This document shows positions 33,068 through 44,879 of a DNA stretch of 64,000 nucleotides, piece by piece. The notes below the pieces were generated by a model. That model was not told the DNA's origin. It did not search any database and was given only the letters and a program-made list of their open reading frames with translations. Within the stretch, counting starts at the first letter, position 1, and every line of letters begins with the position of its first letter. The DNA lies in contig JAHQIY010000014.1 in NCBI GenBank assembly GCA_019054805.1, positions 1,116,001 to 1,180,000 on the forward strand, written 5' to 3'. The DNA comes from Brachionus manjavacas. Taxonomy: Eukaryota; Rotifera; Eurotatoria; Ploima; Brachionidae. The position numbers and the translations under genes were made by a program.

Positions 33068-33376
33068 GGGGTTGTGAAGTTCATTTCAATTCGATCTTTT
33101 CAATTCAGATAAAATTGAATAACTCTATTACTTAATCCGAAAATAGTTATATGTCTGCAAAAATCCTGCAATTTAATCGTACACATAATTAGAATACTTT
33201 TTTAATGGGGGCAAAATGCAGGAAATTGCAAAGTATTTTGCAGACTTATTTTACTGCATTAAGCAAATTCGCTTATAATTGAGCATTTTACAGAACTAAA
33301 TTATCTCTTTCATTAAAAACGTTATTTGAGTTTTTCTGAATTGAAAAGATCGAATTGAAACGAATTTCACATCCCC
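33068..33376. mobile_element. MITE, 309 bp, with 9-bp target duplication
   Basis: The ends are an inverted repeat of about 45 bp with roughly four mismatches: GGGGTTGTGAAGTTCATTTC on the left, and GGGGATGTGAAATTCGTTTC when the right end is complemented, both followed by AATTCGATCTTTTCAATTCA. Less exact pairing continues inward around TCTGCAAAA..TGCAATTT. The element is flanked by TCTAATTTT at 33059-33067 and 33377-33385. There is no coding capacity. A 9-bp duplication with G-rich ends is most typical of Mutator-like elements, but other superfamilies are possible. Confidence 0.85.
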
Positions 33377-33727
33377 TCTAATTTTACGGTTTTGTATTTA
33401 TTCTAAAATAGTTTATTTATTTATTTATTTAAAAAATAATTTGGGAAAAATCCCCTGGCTGTTTGGAATGAATATTAATTCTCCCTTTCAGCCACATTAG
33501 CGTTAATTTTGGGATTTGTAAAAGTTATTTTTGATTTTTTAAAAATTTGAAAAAACACATAAATTAGAGCAAAAAGTAAAAATTCTAAAATAGTTAAACA
33601 TTAGCATTTTTCCTCTTTGTTTAATTTTAAAGTTAATCAACACGCTGTATCTATCTTTAAGATAAATTAATAATCATTTAATAATTTAAATTCTAAAAGT
33701 CATCATTTAGAATACGAATTATTATAA

Positions 33728-34920
33728 GATAAAATTGAAACTGGTGTAAAACAAGGAGCTATTTTATCTTCATTTCTTTTTAACATATTTTTTGATGATC
33801 TTATTATAGAATGCCTTAACAATGAGCTTGGAGCTCTTAATAAAAATCTTAATGTTTCTATCATTGTCTACGCAGATGATATAATCTTAATAAGCCCAGT
33901 TGACTCCCATCTACAAATGCTTTTGGATATTTGTGGGTCTTGTGGGAATAAATGGAGAATAAAATTTAACCCTAAAAAAAAAAAATTTGTTAACTTTGGC
34001 ATTCAATTATTTAAGTCGGTATTTCACCTAAATGGATCCAAACTTAAAGAAGCAAATCAGTTAGAATACTTAAGATTCATTATAGATACAAATCTTGATC
34101 TTAACACACAGGCAGTTATAAATTTTAAAAAAGCTCAGAGCAGCTTTTTTGGAATTTCCTATCTTCTGCCCAAAAAATAGCCCTACCTCTTCACCTAAAT
34201 TCAAATCATTTATATACAAAGCATATTGTTTATATTGTCTTGAGGCTCTCACTCTTAATTCGACCACAAAGGATTCAATAAATAAATTATAAAACAACTT
34301 AATTACACAAATGTTTGGTTTAAAACCCTACTGTCACATATCACGAGTCTTAAAAGTACTGAAGGTATTCAACTTTGATGAACTTTATCTTTTTTCAAAA
34401 CTTACTTTTATTGACACAATTAAATATAATTATCTCTCATCACAATTTTTAAAATCTATGCTAAGTGACCCCCCCTCTAATAAATCTTTTCCTCCGATTT
34501 GGTACTTACTTCCAAGTACTTTAAAATTGAAACCTCGAAAATTACAGCAAATATAAACCAACTTAAAGAAAATCGTAAGATTAATCTGATTTGTAATGAT
34601 GGTATATCTGATTCAATTTGGTTATGTCTTGGCAATTTAAAATTTAAACATTACAGAACTCTCTTAAATGAGCAAATTCAAAATAAAAGAAATACTTGAA
34701 TTTTGGTCCAAGTTTTCTTGGTTTCTAACTTTCATGCCTTTCCTATTTTTGATCTAACGTTCCTTTTTTATTTTTAAAATTTTATTTTTGGGTAATAATT
34801 TTTTCATTTAAAAAAAACACAAAAACAAAAAAGATTTTATTTTTATTTTTTATCTCTTTTTTATTTTTTTTTACTTCTCCTTAAAGGAGGTTAATTCAAT
34901 TCAATAAATGAATAAATAAG
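33728..34920 (+). mobile_element. 5'-truncated LINE fragment (reverse-transcriptase C-terminal half)
   Basis: Starting abruptly inside reverse transcriptase, the frame reads TGVKQGAILSSFLFNIFFDD, then the catalytic IIVYADDIILIS, then thumb-like sequence to a stop at 34180. Downstream ORF pieces (34311-34556, 34499-34699) look like decayed LINE 3' coding sequence (KINLICNDGISDSIW). The end is A-rich with AATAAATGAATAAATAAG. Severe 5' truncation and an A/T-rich tail are typical of non-LTR insertions. The clade cannot be fixed; it differs from the element at 39838. Confidence 0.8.
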
Positions 34921-35275
34921 ATAAAAATTAAAAATAAATTGAATCCAAAATTATTTGAAAAAATTTAACAACTGGAAATCCAAGTTAAAAAATTTATATT
35001 TTTGCACAAATTCAAAAAAAATAAATTAATGTTAATGAAAATTGATACCTTAAATTTTCAAAACTTAAATATTAATCATCTAAACAAAAAGCTGTTTGAA
35101 AGCTTTGAGAAAGAAATATCCAAAAAATTTTTCACCATTTTACGATTTTTCCATCGATTCGAATAAATTATTGCTGTTACTTAAATTAAATTTCTAATTT
35201 CATAAATCATTTTTTACCATTTTATCTTTAAAATTTAACCGAGAGTTATTTTTTAACAAACATTATAAAGAGAAG

Positions 35276-35283
35276 ATCGTTAG
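35276..35283 (+). repeat. Left 8-bp target duplication of the hAT element
   Basis: ATCGTTAG, repeated exactly at 38947-38954. Eight-base duplications are the hallmark of hAT transposases. Confidence 0.92.
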
Positions 35284-38200
35284 CATACATATGCAACCAA
35301 AAAAGGTCGGGTATGGGTGTCGGGTTTGGTTGTATCCCCAAACTCGACAACTTACCCGTTATACCCGACTTTTTCAGGTATTAACCCGACAACCGAACCG
35401 ACAACTAACTCTAAATACTTAAAATTACACACTTAAACTTAAATACTTAAATAAAAAATTAAAATTAATGAGCTTAAAATAATTTATTTTATAAAATATA
35501 AAAAATAAAAGAATAAATAAATCCAAATTAACTTTTGATTACAATAATTTATCTAACATTGTTCTTCTTACATCTAACACACCTAGATTTTAAAACTATA
35601 TTCAATTAGAATTAAAATTAGGAAAATATTGGAATTAAAATGAGTAATTCAATGAAAATTAGAGTTTGTGTGGATCAACCGGACCCAAAACTTGCTAAGT
35701 CTAAATTCCTTGGAAAAGTTTTGTGTGTACCTGTTGAAAATTTAAATGAAAAAATTAAATTTGATGAGGTTTTTATCTTATTATATCTTTTGTTTAAAAA
35801 AATTTATAATTCAATCCTTTTTTTTAGTTAGAAGAAAATGCCTTTTATAATGTTTTTCTTAAAGAGGCTGAAAATTCTCATACAGCAAGTTTTAGATGTG
35901 AATTAATGTCGAACATATTAGTTCCAGTAAATAAAAACTATTCTTTGAGATTTAAAATTTTAGAAATTATTTTTTTTAATAAAGAGCCAAAAAAAAGAAG
36001 AAATGATTTCTTTAAGACTTTGCAGTGGGGTAAAGAGAGCTCCGACCCAATCAATGTATTTTGAATCGTTGGAAATTAACCCTCAAAAACAAATTGTTCA
36101 AAATAAACAATCAATTCCCAAATCTGCTGCAACAAGCAGTTCAAACTAAACAATTGGAATTGACTCAATTATTTCGAATATTAATAATGAACTTGATAGT
36201 CTAGTAAACAGACCGAAGTCAAAAAAAAAACAAATTTCTGACGAAAAAAAAATAGAATATTATTCAAATGTTAAAAACTTGCTAAAACAAGCATCTGAAA
36301 AAAAATTTGAAAAAAAACGTTTTAAAGTTGAACTGAAAAATTGCGACAAAACGCCAATTTATAATTTTTTCGATTCACAAACAGAATTCGAGGCGTATCC
36401 TAAAGGTTCTATCGAATTTGTTTGTATTGTATGCTATACAATTCTGAATGAAAAATTAGGTGAAAGTTCAAATTTAACGACTCATTTAAAAACACATAAT
36501 ACGAGTTCTGATAATAGACTCAGTCAGTGGTTTGAAAATTGGTATGCCTCCAAAAATTTAGACTTTGACGGTAAACTCAAATTAAAAATATTTTTATTTT
36601 TAATAATAAAAAAATTTATAAGGGATTGATGAATATCAACTTGATTTAGTAAAATACTTTATGTCATCAAACTCGGCAATTAAAGAGCTAAAGAATCCTT
36701 ATTTAGTTAAAATCTTAAGTAAAGCTGGTATAAAAGTCCCTGGGCTAAAATCTTTCAGGCGAACAATTTTGCCAAATGCGTTAAAAAAATTAAAAGATCT
36801 TATTAATAAAAAAATAAACGATGCTTGTGTTATAATTTTAATTGTGGATATTTGGTCAGACTTTCAAATTATTGATTTTATGGGATTAGCAGCTATGATA
36901 ACTAATAAAACTTTGGAAAAAGAGTGTTTGGTTATTGGATTCAAAAGAATGATTGGTTCTAATAACGCCGAAAATATAAAAAAAATGATTGAGCTTATTG
37001 TGAATGATTATGATTTTGATAAGTCAAAAATTAAAGGTGATTATCAACTTTAAATTATTAAATTTCTAGTTTTAGTGATTTTGGTTAACCAAGTTAAAAA
37101 AAATTTTACTAAGCAAATTATTGGTCTAGCAAGTTTGTCTAACAACTAACCAACATGGCATTTTAAATTTAAGAGGAAATTAAAAAGAAATATTTTTTTA
37201 ATAAAAATTTTTTTTTAGGAGTAGTTTGCGATGAGGGGAGTTCTCTTTTACGATTATTTCAACATAGTGAACAAAGTGAAGAAATAGGCTATGATTATGA
37301 TGCTGAATCTGAAGATGAGATCGAAGAGCCTAACAGTGATGATGTCGAATTAAAGCAGAAATCAACGTTATTGAAAAAGTTTTTAATTTAAAAGAGATTG
37401 ATAATGAGATAAGAGAGCTAATAAAGGATATTAACCCAATTATTCCTCAAATATCTGCTACAACAGAAAATGAAGTTGACGAAGAACATGTAATTGTTGA
37501 AAACGAGAATACTTCAGATAATGAGTTTAATATAGCAAATCAATCCGAACTATTTGAAGATTTAGTTATAGAGCTTGACCATGAAAAAGGAACAAAAATA
37601 ACACGTTTCAAATGCGCGTGTCATAAATGTAACTTAGCTGTACGAAAAGCAATAAAATCTTTTGCAGGTATGTCTAAGGACTTAGCTGCTCTCAATTCAT
37701 TTGCAAAAAGTATTAGAAAGTCAAACAGAAAGAATGAGATTTTTAGACTAGAAAAGAGCCGAATTAGATGCGAAAACGCAACCAGATGGTCATCATCGTT
37801 TTTGACTTTATTGTCTTTTTACAAAGCTCATAAACGTGGAATTAATCTTAATGATTGTCCTTTAAGCTTTCAAAAATAGAGTTTTATTTACAGATATTAT
37901 TACCAGCCTACAGATTTTCAATCGGTTTCCAACGTACTCAGTCATCAATTTCTGAGGTGATACCTTCACTTTTGATTCTTTTTAACACGTGGAACAAACT
38001 TTCACTAAACCAAAAATATAAAACTGTTTGATTAAAATTAATACAATGTTTTAAAAAAAAGTTTGAATTCGAATTAAATTCAAATGCTTACGTGGTCGCA
38101 GCTCTCTTAGATACATCGAAGCTTAGTGTTTGGTATTGGAAAAAATTTTCCGAAGAATTTTCTAAGAAGGCTTTGTACTCAATCGTTGATGTTGCTTTGG

Positions 38201-38946
38201 CTATTCTTAGTAAAGAAGATTCGTTGCAAAAAGCAAATAAAACTAGCAGTCAGCGCAAAGAAAAGAAGCAAAATTTAAAAGAGGAAGATGATGATGACTT
38301 GTTTTTTGATTTACACAAAGATGATGAAAACGACGATGAAATTGTGGATTCCGGCCTGAGCAAAGCAAATATTACAAATATTAGGAGAGAAAAGGATATT
38401 TTTTTCTCTTTAATTAATGAGCCGTTGGAAGAAAACGAAAAACCGCTGACTTCAAAACAGTTTTGGAATGAAAACAAAATTAAAATGCCACTCTTATTTA
38501 AGCTTGCACAAAATCTGCTTTCAGTTCCTGGTTCGTCTGCATTTATAGAGCGTTTTTTTAGTCTTTGTGGTGTTATTTGTAAAAAAAGGGCAGGTAACAT
38601 GAGTGATGATTTAAAAACAAAACGAGCATTATTAAAATGTAATCTTGAATTACTCAATAGCTTAAAAATTTAAACGATACATTTTATTTAAAAAAAGCAA
38701 AAATAAATAGTAAAAGAAAAAATAATTTTTATTTGATAAAAAATTTTAATTTTGTTGATATTAAAATTAATAATTTATTTTTAGAAATTCACAGACAGTC
38801 AATAATTTTAAGTATTTAGAGTTAGTTGTCGGTTCGGTTGTCGGGTTAATACCTGAAAAAGTCGAGTATAACGGGTAAGTTGTCGAGTTTGGGGATACAA
38901 CCAAACCCGACACCCATACCCGACCTTTTTTGGTTGCATATGTATG
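35284..38946 (+). mobile_element. Complete hAT DNA transposon, 3663 bp
   Basis: Terminal inverted repeats run 35284-35426 and 38804-38946, 143 bp each. By eye they differ at a single base (C at one end, T at the other, in ACCCGTTATAC(C/T)CGA). They contain several GGTCGGGT/ACCCGAC-type words that could be subterminal transposase sites. The flanking ATCGTTAG is duplicated exactly. The interior carries hAT transposase sequence on the plus strand. Near-identical ends point to recent insertion, although the coding region as read needs introns or has stop codons. The target lies next to a small palindrome (38962-39006). Confidence 0.95.
35640..38673 (+). pseudogene. hAT transposase, interrupted (introns and/or disabling changes)
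   Basis: Pieces in order: MSNSMKIRVCVDQPDPK (35640-35768, good donor) plus a continuation from 35828; a BED-like zinc finger near 36400-36500 (FVCIVCYTILNEK then HLKTH); a catalytic-domain start VDIWSDFQIIDFMGL at about 36840 with the first Asp; VVCDEGSSLLRLFQ at about 37225, in the place of the second Asp; CACHKCNLAVRKA and ATRWSSSFLTLL near 37616-37805; and the hATC dimerisation domain LLSVPGSSAFIERFFSLCG to the stop at 38673. In-frame stops at about 36062, 36148 and 38030 separate the pieces. Some gaps have plausible GT..AG introns, others do not, so whether a full transposase can be made is undecided. Confidence 0.8.
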
Positions 38947-38954
38947 ATCGTTAG
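38947..38954 (+). repeat. Right 8-bp target duplication of the hAT element
   Basis: ATCGTTAG, identical to 35276-35283. Confidence 0.92.
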
Positions 38955-39837
38955 TCATCAAATAATGATTAACGAGTCTAACTCGGACTCGTTAGTCATT
39001 ATTTGAACATAACTTGATTCAGATTCGAGCTATCAAAAACTAAATGATACTGACTCAGTCTGAGTTTTCTCAAAATTGTCGAGTCACTATCTCTAAACAA
39101 AGGAGACAGCTCTAGAGCAATTTCATGAACGTTTTTGATTGTGTTCTAGTGAAGCACTTTTGCATTACCAAGCAACTTTTGAAATTTGCCAAAAAATTGA
39201 ATTATTGATACAACATCAAAAACTTACTAACATGATTAATGATTACTAACATAAAAATTACTTTCATGATTAATTCATTTACAGCAGTTAATAGAACTAT
39301 TGATCATTCAGCTAGCAACAATCTAACAAATATGCTAACGTATAATCTCGATTTTTACGACATGTCACTAATGTCGAAAATAGCCTAAAATTGACAATTT
39401 TCCAAAATTTCTGTTTCGGCATAAGTGACGTTATCTCAAAAAGTGTAAAATAAAACAATAAATAAATTTTTCCAAAAATAAAAAGTGAAGTCTCATTACC
39501 TAATCGAAGCTAAATGCCTTTTACTTTTTAATTTTTTTCAATAAAGTTTATTTTTGAAAGTCATCGTATTTGCGAGTCTAAAATTTTGAATTGAATTATA
39601 AAAATTAAAAGATAAAAATTTATGATTAAAATCAAAAAATCTCAAAAAGGAGATTTTGGATAATAGACATTGGAAAGAAGCCTTTTTTTCAAGAAAACGA
39701 TTTCTGCAGAACTTCTTTTAATCAAGATAAGCATAAAAAATACACAATTTTTTGTTATCAGTCTTTACAATCGACCAAATATTTAACTCCCTTTCAAACT
39801 TTTCCTAGACATCTCAAGGATATGTGGAAAATTTATA
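38955..39837. other. Intergenic stretch between hAT and LINE, with a palindrome
   Basis: 38962-39006 contains AAATAATGATTAACGAGTC and, after a 7-nt loop, its complement with one mismatch. The rest is AT-rich and without recognised coding sequence. The segment before 39838 may include upstream LINE sequence too decayed to read. Confidence 0.45.
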
Positions 39838-41394
39838 ATGGGTGCTAATTTAAATGCGAAGACTAAAAGTTTAGGTTGTTCAAGTGAAAATGTGAATGCC
39901 GTTATCTTAGAGAAAACTATTAACAAGCTCAACATCTCAGTGATCAATGATAAAACACCAACATATAATAAATTTAGGACAGATAATTATGAAGTTCTAG
40001 ATGTTTTTTTAATACCATCTTCACTCTCTAATAGAGTTGATGACTTTAAAGTTCTGATTGATGATGATATGTTGAGTGATCATTATCCCATTCAGACACA
40101 TATCTCAGTTGAACATTTATTTACAGTCAATTCCCCGAATTTTAATTTTAATTTAAAAAAAACAAATTGGGATCTCTACCAAGAATTACTTAAGTCTTCA
40201 ACTCATCATAATAGTTATACGGAATATATGGACGAGCTAAATGAACGCATCTCAAAATATTTCATTAATGCTGCTCAAAAAAGCATACCCTTGTACTCTA
40301 GAAAGTTTTTTAAATCTAGCTTATCAAAAAATATTGTAACATTAATTAAGGAACGGAGAAAAGTAAGAAGGCTTTTCCAAAAATCAAGATGTCTTTCTCT
40401 AAAAGTAGTCGTCAACAAGCTTACATCTGAGCTACGTCACAGTCTTAAAGAATTTTGGAACCAAAACTGGCTCGAATTCATAAATAGAACCGGAAAAAAT
40501 CCGCTGTCAAATAGACTTTTTTGGAGGAAAATAAATAAGCTCAGGTCAAAGAAATGTACAAGACAAATTCCATCACTTCTTAAAGACGGTAAAGAATTTA
40601 ATACGGATATAGATAAAAGAAAAATCTTTGGAGATCTGTTGGCCACTACTTTTAGTCCTCATCTCGATTTCGTTGAAACAGAGGATAATTGTGAAATATC
40701 ACAAGAGATAAGTGATTACCTAAAAAATAAGGTACAAAATAATTTAAACGAGCCTATCACTTTTTCAGAAATAAAATATGCCTTAAAAATACTAAAAGAA
40801 CTAACAGGATCTGGACTATATCGTATTCACAACCTAATGTTAAAAAATTTACCCACAGTGACTCTATTTGAATTAAGTCAGCTCTTTAATATAAGTTTGG
40901 GACAGGGCCAAGTTCCAAAATCCTGGAAAATAGTAACTTTTCTTATTCAAAAAGTTGTAGAGTCTTTTAATAAAAAGAAAAAAGTCTGTTTTCTATATTT
41001 CGACATTTCTAAAGCTTTTGATAGAGTTTGGCACGATGGATTAATTTACAAGCTAATTAAAATTAAACTACCTCCTTATATTATTTATTGGATAAGATCA
41101 TTTCTGCATTTAAGAATTTTTACAGTTTATGTAAATGGTCATATAAGTGATCAATACCCTATTAAAGCAGGAGTCCCACAAGGGTCAGTAATTAGTCCAC
41201 TTCTTTTCAGCATTTTTGTAAATGAAATACCAAAAAGAAACAAGACAAACTGTCAGTACTCTCTTTTTTTTGTAGATGATTTGGCTACTTTTTTTATTTT
41301 CAAAAAGATAGGAAATCTTGGAAACGTGATTAATAAATACCTAAAAGAAGTTGAAAAATGGCTTTTAAATGGAAAATTATTAACTTCCGACTAG
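39838..41394 (+). mobile_element. LINE (Jockey/CR1-like) endonuclease-RT ORF, 5'-truncated and internally deleted
   Basis: 518-codon frame. It begins inside an APE-type endonuclease (GANLNAKTKSLGCSSENVN, then TYNKFRTDNYEVLDVFL and the terminal SDHYPI). It runs through the linker into reverse transcriptase: ILKELTGSGLYRIHNLMLKN, LYFDISKAFDRVWHDGL, KAGVPQGSVISPLLFSIFVN and FFVDDLATFFIF. The catalytic box is FVDD rather than YADD. Between VPKSWKIVTFLIQK and VVESFNKKKKVCFLYFD about 60-70 residues normally found in RT motifs 1-2 are missing, so the enzyme should be dead although the frame is open. It ends with a stop soon after the RT palm; the sequence beyond does not continue as RT. Confidence 0.88.
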
Positions 41395-42608
41395 AACTGG
41401 ACAAAATTGAGTTTGGAAATTGATACTGATTTTTTGTATTGATTTTAAACCATTTGAACTACTCTTAAATTACATATCAAACGAATAAAGAGTTAGGTTT
41501 CCAAATTTCTTGGAAAACTTGTGGCAGGAAAAGTTTTATCAGCGATATCCTTTTTCTATGTAAGACATGTAAGAATCGTCAACTCATTAGGCAGTTTTAA
41601 ATACATAAAGTCAGTCATAAACACTCAGAACACACAAAAAATGTTAAAGTCCTATGGTCGATTTAGAAAATGTGGCAGAGCATTGTTTCATAGAAAAATC
41701 AAATAAAAAAACTTTAATATCAAAAGCTATCAGCATGTTAAAACATCTTTTTTTTTGTTTACAGTCCATTCTTTTTTATTGTAACATATAATTTTACCGA
41801 TTTTACCTAATTAATTTTGTTTAAAAGCTTCATAAAAGATTCGTTATTTATCCTTTCATTAATAAGGGTACCAGTTTCGCTATGGTAATAATACCGGTGT
41901 AGATGACCAACTCGATGCAGTAACCTTTGTGTCAGGTCGGAGCCATTGCTCAAGGGGTACTGGAAAAGGAGATGAGAGTCTATCCATTATCCACTAGGAT
42001 AGAAAGGGAGAAATTATTACAAATTGTAAACTAGAGGTGATTAGTTATTAATGAGTTATCAAGTTTTTTAATTATATTTATAAAAAAAAAGCTGGATTCG
42101 AATATTAAAATATTTTATTATATCATTTTGTGTATAAAATAGATTTAAACAATTCAAATTCAATGGAAAACTGGTAAGGTTCTTTTGAAAATGAAAATCT
42201 TATGATAAATTTTTTGGTTCTTTAATAATTTAATATGTTAAACTTTAATAATAATAATAATAAATAAAGCTACGGCAAGCAAGCTTGTGGAGGTAGCCTT
42301 TAGTAGCATATTGCGCTATACAAGGAAAATTACAAAAATACAAGAACTTATGAGTTTTTAGAGTTTTTAAAACTCTAACTAATCTTTTAAAATACTTTAT
42401 CTTGAAATAATTTAAACAGTTTTGAATTTCAACTAAAATCAATAAAATATAATAAAATAAAATAAAATTTTAACAAATGCTCGAAGTTTTGAATTAAGAT
42501 ATGATAATTTTTAAAGAGAAGTATGCAATTCGATATTTATTTGGCCAAGTATAAATCTAAGTAAATAATTTTCAAGAGTTTTTGTTATTTATATTTAATC
42601 TTTAAAAA
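41395..42608. other. LINE 3' remnants and EGF-gene upstream region
   Basis: 41521-41706 is an open frame without recognisable family. 41866-42000 is a clearly more GC-rich block (GGTACCAGTTTCGCTATGGT.., GGTCGGAGCCATTGCTCAAG) that looks like the 3' UTR of a non-LTR element. 42250-42310 read on the minus strand is a short GC-rich 3' end followed by a TTATTATTATTA tail, a second non-LTR tail of opposite orientation. The last 60 nt hold the promoter of the EGF gene. Confidence 0.4.
42550..42556 (+). promoter_or_regulatory. TATA-box candidate of the EGF-repeat gene
   Basis: TATAAAT lies 53 nt upstream of the start codon, the right order of distance for a TATA box with a short 5' leader. This is position and sequence only. 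Confidence 0.35.
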
Positions 42609-43418
42609 ATGATGATTTTGATATTTTTTGTTCTTATATGGTCATTTGGTCAGAATTCGGCATTAACTTGTAGTGCGTCATTTTATTCGAATTCGACATT
42701 TACTTGTAGTGATGACTCAGATTGTCAAAATGGAGGTAAATGCATTCAAATCCCATTTTTTAATGGTAATGAAGACTCGGCATTTTGTTGTTGTATAAAC
42801 GGATATACAGGTGAAAAGTGTAATGATGCTCCTCAAGAAACAACTACAGCATTGACCAGTACAACTACAAGTAACATTTGTGATACCGGATTATGTAAAA
42901 ATGGAGGCAGTTGCATGCAGCTATCTGGAAACATAGCTTATTGTCAATGTGCCCAAGGTTATTTTGGAATTTTTTGTGAAGACAGAGAATCTACCACTGG
43001 ATCAACCAGTGGAACAACAGCTGAAACTTCAATTGAAACAAAAACAGGTACAACTCAGCTAAAGATGTGTCCTTCTGATATGAGCATTTGTAGAAATAAT
43101 GGTATTTGTTATTACACAGATGCTGGTTCAATCTCCTGTAAATGTCCATTACCTTATACTGGAGTATTCTGCCAGAATGAAAATAAATTTTGTGATTTAA
43201 ATCCATGTAAAAATGGTGCCACTTGTGAACAAACTCAAGGAGTCGATGGAAAATGCATTTGTCTACCTGGTTACCAAGGAAGAACTTGTGAAACAAAGCC
43301 ATGTGTTGCTGACGAAAATCCTTGCAAGAATTCATTACTTTGCTTACAAACTGATGATATATTTATATGCCTTTGCAGACCTGGATATAGTGGAGATTTT
43401 TGTGAAATATCACTTTAA
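42609..43418 (+). CDS. Secreted protein with five EGF-like domains
   Basis: Intronless 269-residue protein. Residues 1-18 are a signal peptide (MMILIFFVLIWSFGQNSA). Five six-cysteine EGF modules follow at about 33-71, 92-124, 153-187, 194-228 and 231-266, each with the usual C..NGG.C or C.N.G.C start and the C.C..GY.G..C end (for example CKNGGSCMQL..CQCAQGYFG). Thr/Ser-rich linkers after modules 1 and 2 (TTTALTSTTTS, TTGSTSGTTAETS) look like O-glycosylated mucin-type spacers. There is no membrane anchor. Proteins of this kind act in the extracellular matrix, glue secretions or as ligands; no specific family is recognised. It stands alone in a transposon-rich stretch. Confidence 0.85.
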   Translation: MMILIFFVLIWSFGQNSALTCSASFYSNSTFTCSDDSDCQNGGKCIQIPFFNGNEDSAFCCCINGYTGEKCNDAPQETTTALTSTTTSNICDTGLCKNGGSCMQLSGNIAYCQCAQGYFGIFCEDRESTTGSTSGTTAETSIETKTGTTQLKMCPSDMSICRNNGICYYTDAGSISCKCPLPYTGVFCQNENKFCDLNPCKNGATCEQTQGVDGKCICLPGYQGRTCETKPCVADENPCKNSLLCLQTDDIFICLCRPGYSGDFCEISL

Positions 43419-44639
43419 TTTTCCTTTTAAACAATGGTTCTTTAAAAAAAAACATATCTAAAATAAACAATAAAAAATATCTAGCAAAAAAAATTCTTTT
43501 GGATTTGAAAGTACATGAATCTATTGACTCGCAGCTTGAAAAAGGAAGAATATCCTTATTTGTAAAAGATAGGTGTTTCACAATAAATAAATCTCATTTT
43601 TTTTAAAGGATATTTGTGTAATAGAAGTAAATATAGATTTGGAATATAAAAAATAACAAATTCATTATATCCAATATCCCGGTTTTGTATTTTATTAAAT
43701 CACTTGTGAAATAAAAGTTTAGTACTTTGAAATCATATTCTATTTAGCAGAAAGCCAACTTGCAGAAAAAAAAAATGAGTCTATGAAATTTAATTTTTGA
43801 AAAGAAAATTTAATTGATATGATCGATTATGCTTCTTTTCTCCCTATCAAATGTGTTCCAGAATTAAGCTGTAAATTCGATGGGCTCAATTCTTACCCTG
43901 TTTATTTCAAATATATTAAAATAAATAAATAATAATATTAAATTAAAAATGAAGAAGCGTATTTCTGAGCTTTATCCAAAACAGCCTTAGGCACAACACA
44001 AGATAGCAATTTCAAGAGAAATCTGAATTTAAAAAAAAATTATTCATAAGATGTGATGAATTTCTAATATTATAATGATACTCTAATATTTTCAACGATT
44101 AGTTTTTTTTGGACAGACTTTAGAATATTTTTATTTTCAATAACAAATTTTTAAGTTCAATTTTTATCTGCTCTTGAAATTTATAAAAGATTAATTTTAT
44201 AAAAATGCAGGAAAAAAATCCGAATATCAACTATGCTGAGTTCCAGAAAGTAACTTTTTTTTAAATTGAATTTTTTGTGTAAAACATAAGAAAATTTTTA
44301 AGTCAAAAATTTTCTTAGAACGTATTGGAACAAGCCGATCGTAAAAAAAAATTCTAATGTTTTAGATGTTCAGTAAATTTGATAAAAACCTAACCAAATA
44401 AAATTTCAGATTTGAAATAAGCTTTGTCACATTTATTAAAAATTCTAAATTAAATGCAATGTTTCGTCTTACTGGAATGATTAATTTAAAAAAATTTGTT
44501 AAAAAAGGCTACAAGCTGGAACGTGATGTGTGTTTGATACCTTGACATCAAGCAAATTCTTTGATATTAAACAAAAATAACCTTTTTTTAATTAAATTAT
44601 TTATCACATTCTTTTAAATGCTGGTCATATATAAATTTA
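43419..44639. other. Intergenic DNA, possible exon remnants
   Basis: At 44204 a short exon-like frame MQEKNPNINYAEFQK ends at a GT donor and is followed at about 44320 by NVLEQADRKKKF behind an acceptor. At about 44410-44546 another frame (FEISFVTFIKNSKLNAMFRL..) ends in a stop. Phases do not connect, so this may be a decayed small gene; nothing firmer can be said. Confidence 0.25.
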
Positions 44640-44825
44640 AAGTTAAATATTTAATTATAGTGTAAAAAATCAAATGATTGTATATAAAATATTTTAAAAA
44701 AGGAATTCATTAAGAGTATTAATTAATCTTTTGGATTCCCTAATAAAGGCCTTCTGGAAAAAAGAATTAAAAATTAAGAGGACATTTAGAAAATTTTAAA
44801 AGTAAATAAATAAATAAATAAAAAT
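44640..44825 (+). repeat. Dispersed repeat with AAAT tail, copy 1
   Basis: ATTCATTAAGAGTATTAATT.. through AGAGGACATTTAGAAAATTT and ending in (TAAA)n closely matches 49850-50040. Shared sequence of 120-180 nt, a common 3' end and a simple-sequence tail suggest the 3' end of a LINE or SINE family. Confidence 0.65.
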
Positions 44826-44879
44826 AATTTAAAGAATTCAGTCAAACTGAATCTTAAAAAGTTGGAGTGACCTGCTAAT

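Noticed and set aside
38250..38657. Minus-strand ORF opposite the hAT dimerisation domain
   Set aside because: Shadow of transposase coding sequence.
42991..43335. Minus-strand ORF of 114 codons over the EGF gene
   Set aside because: The plus-strand frame has a signal peptide and five regular cysteine modules; the antisense frame has no pattern.
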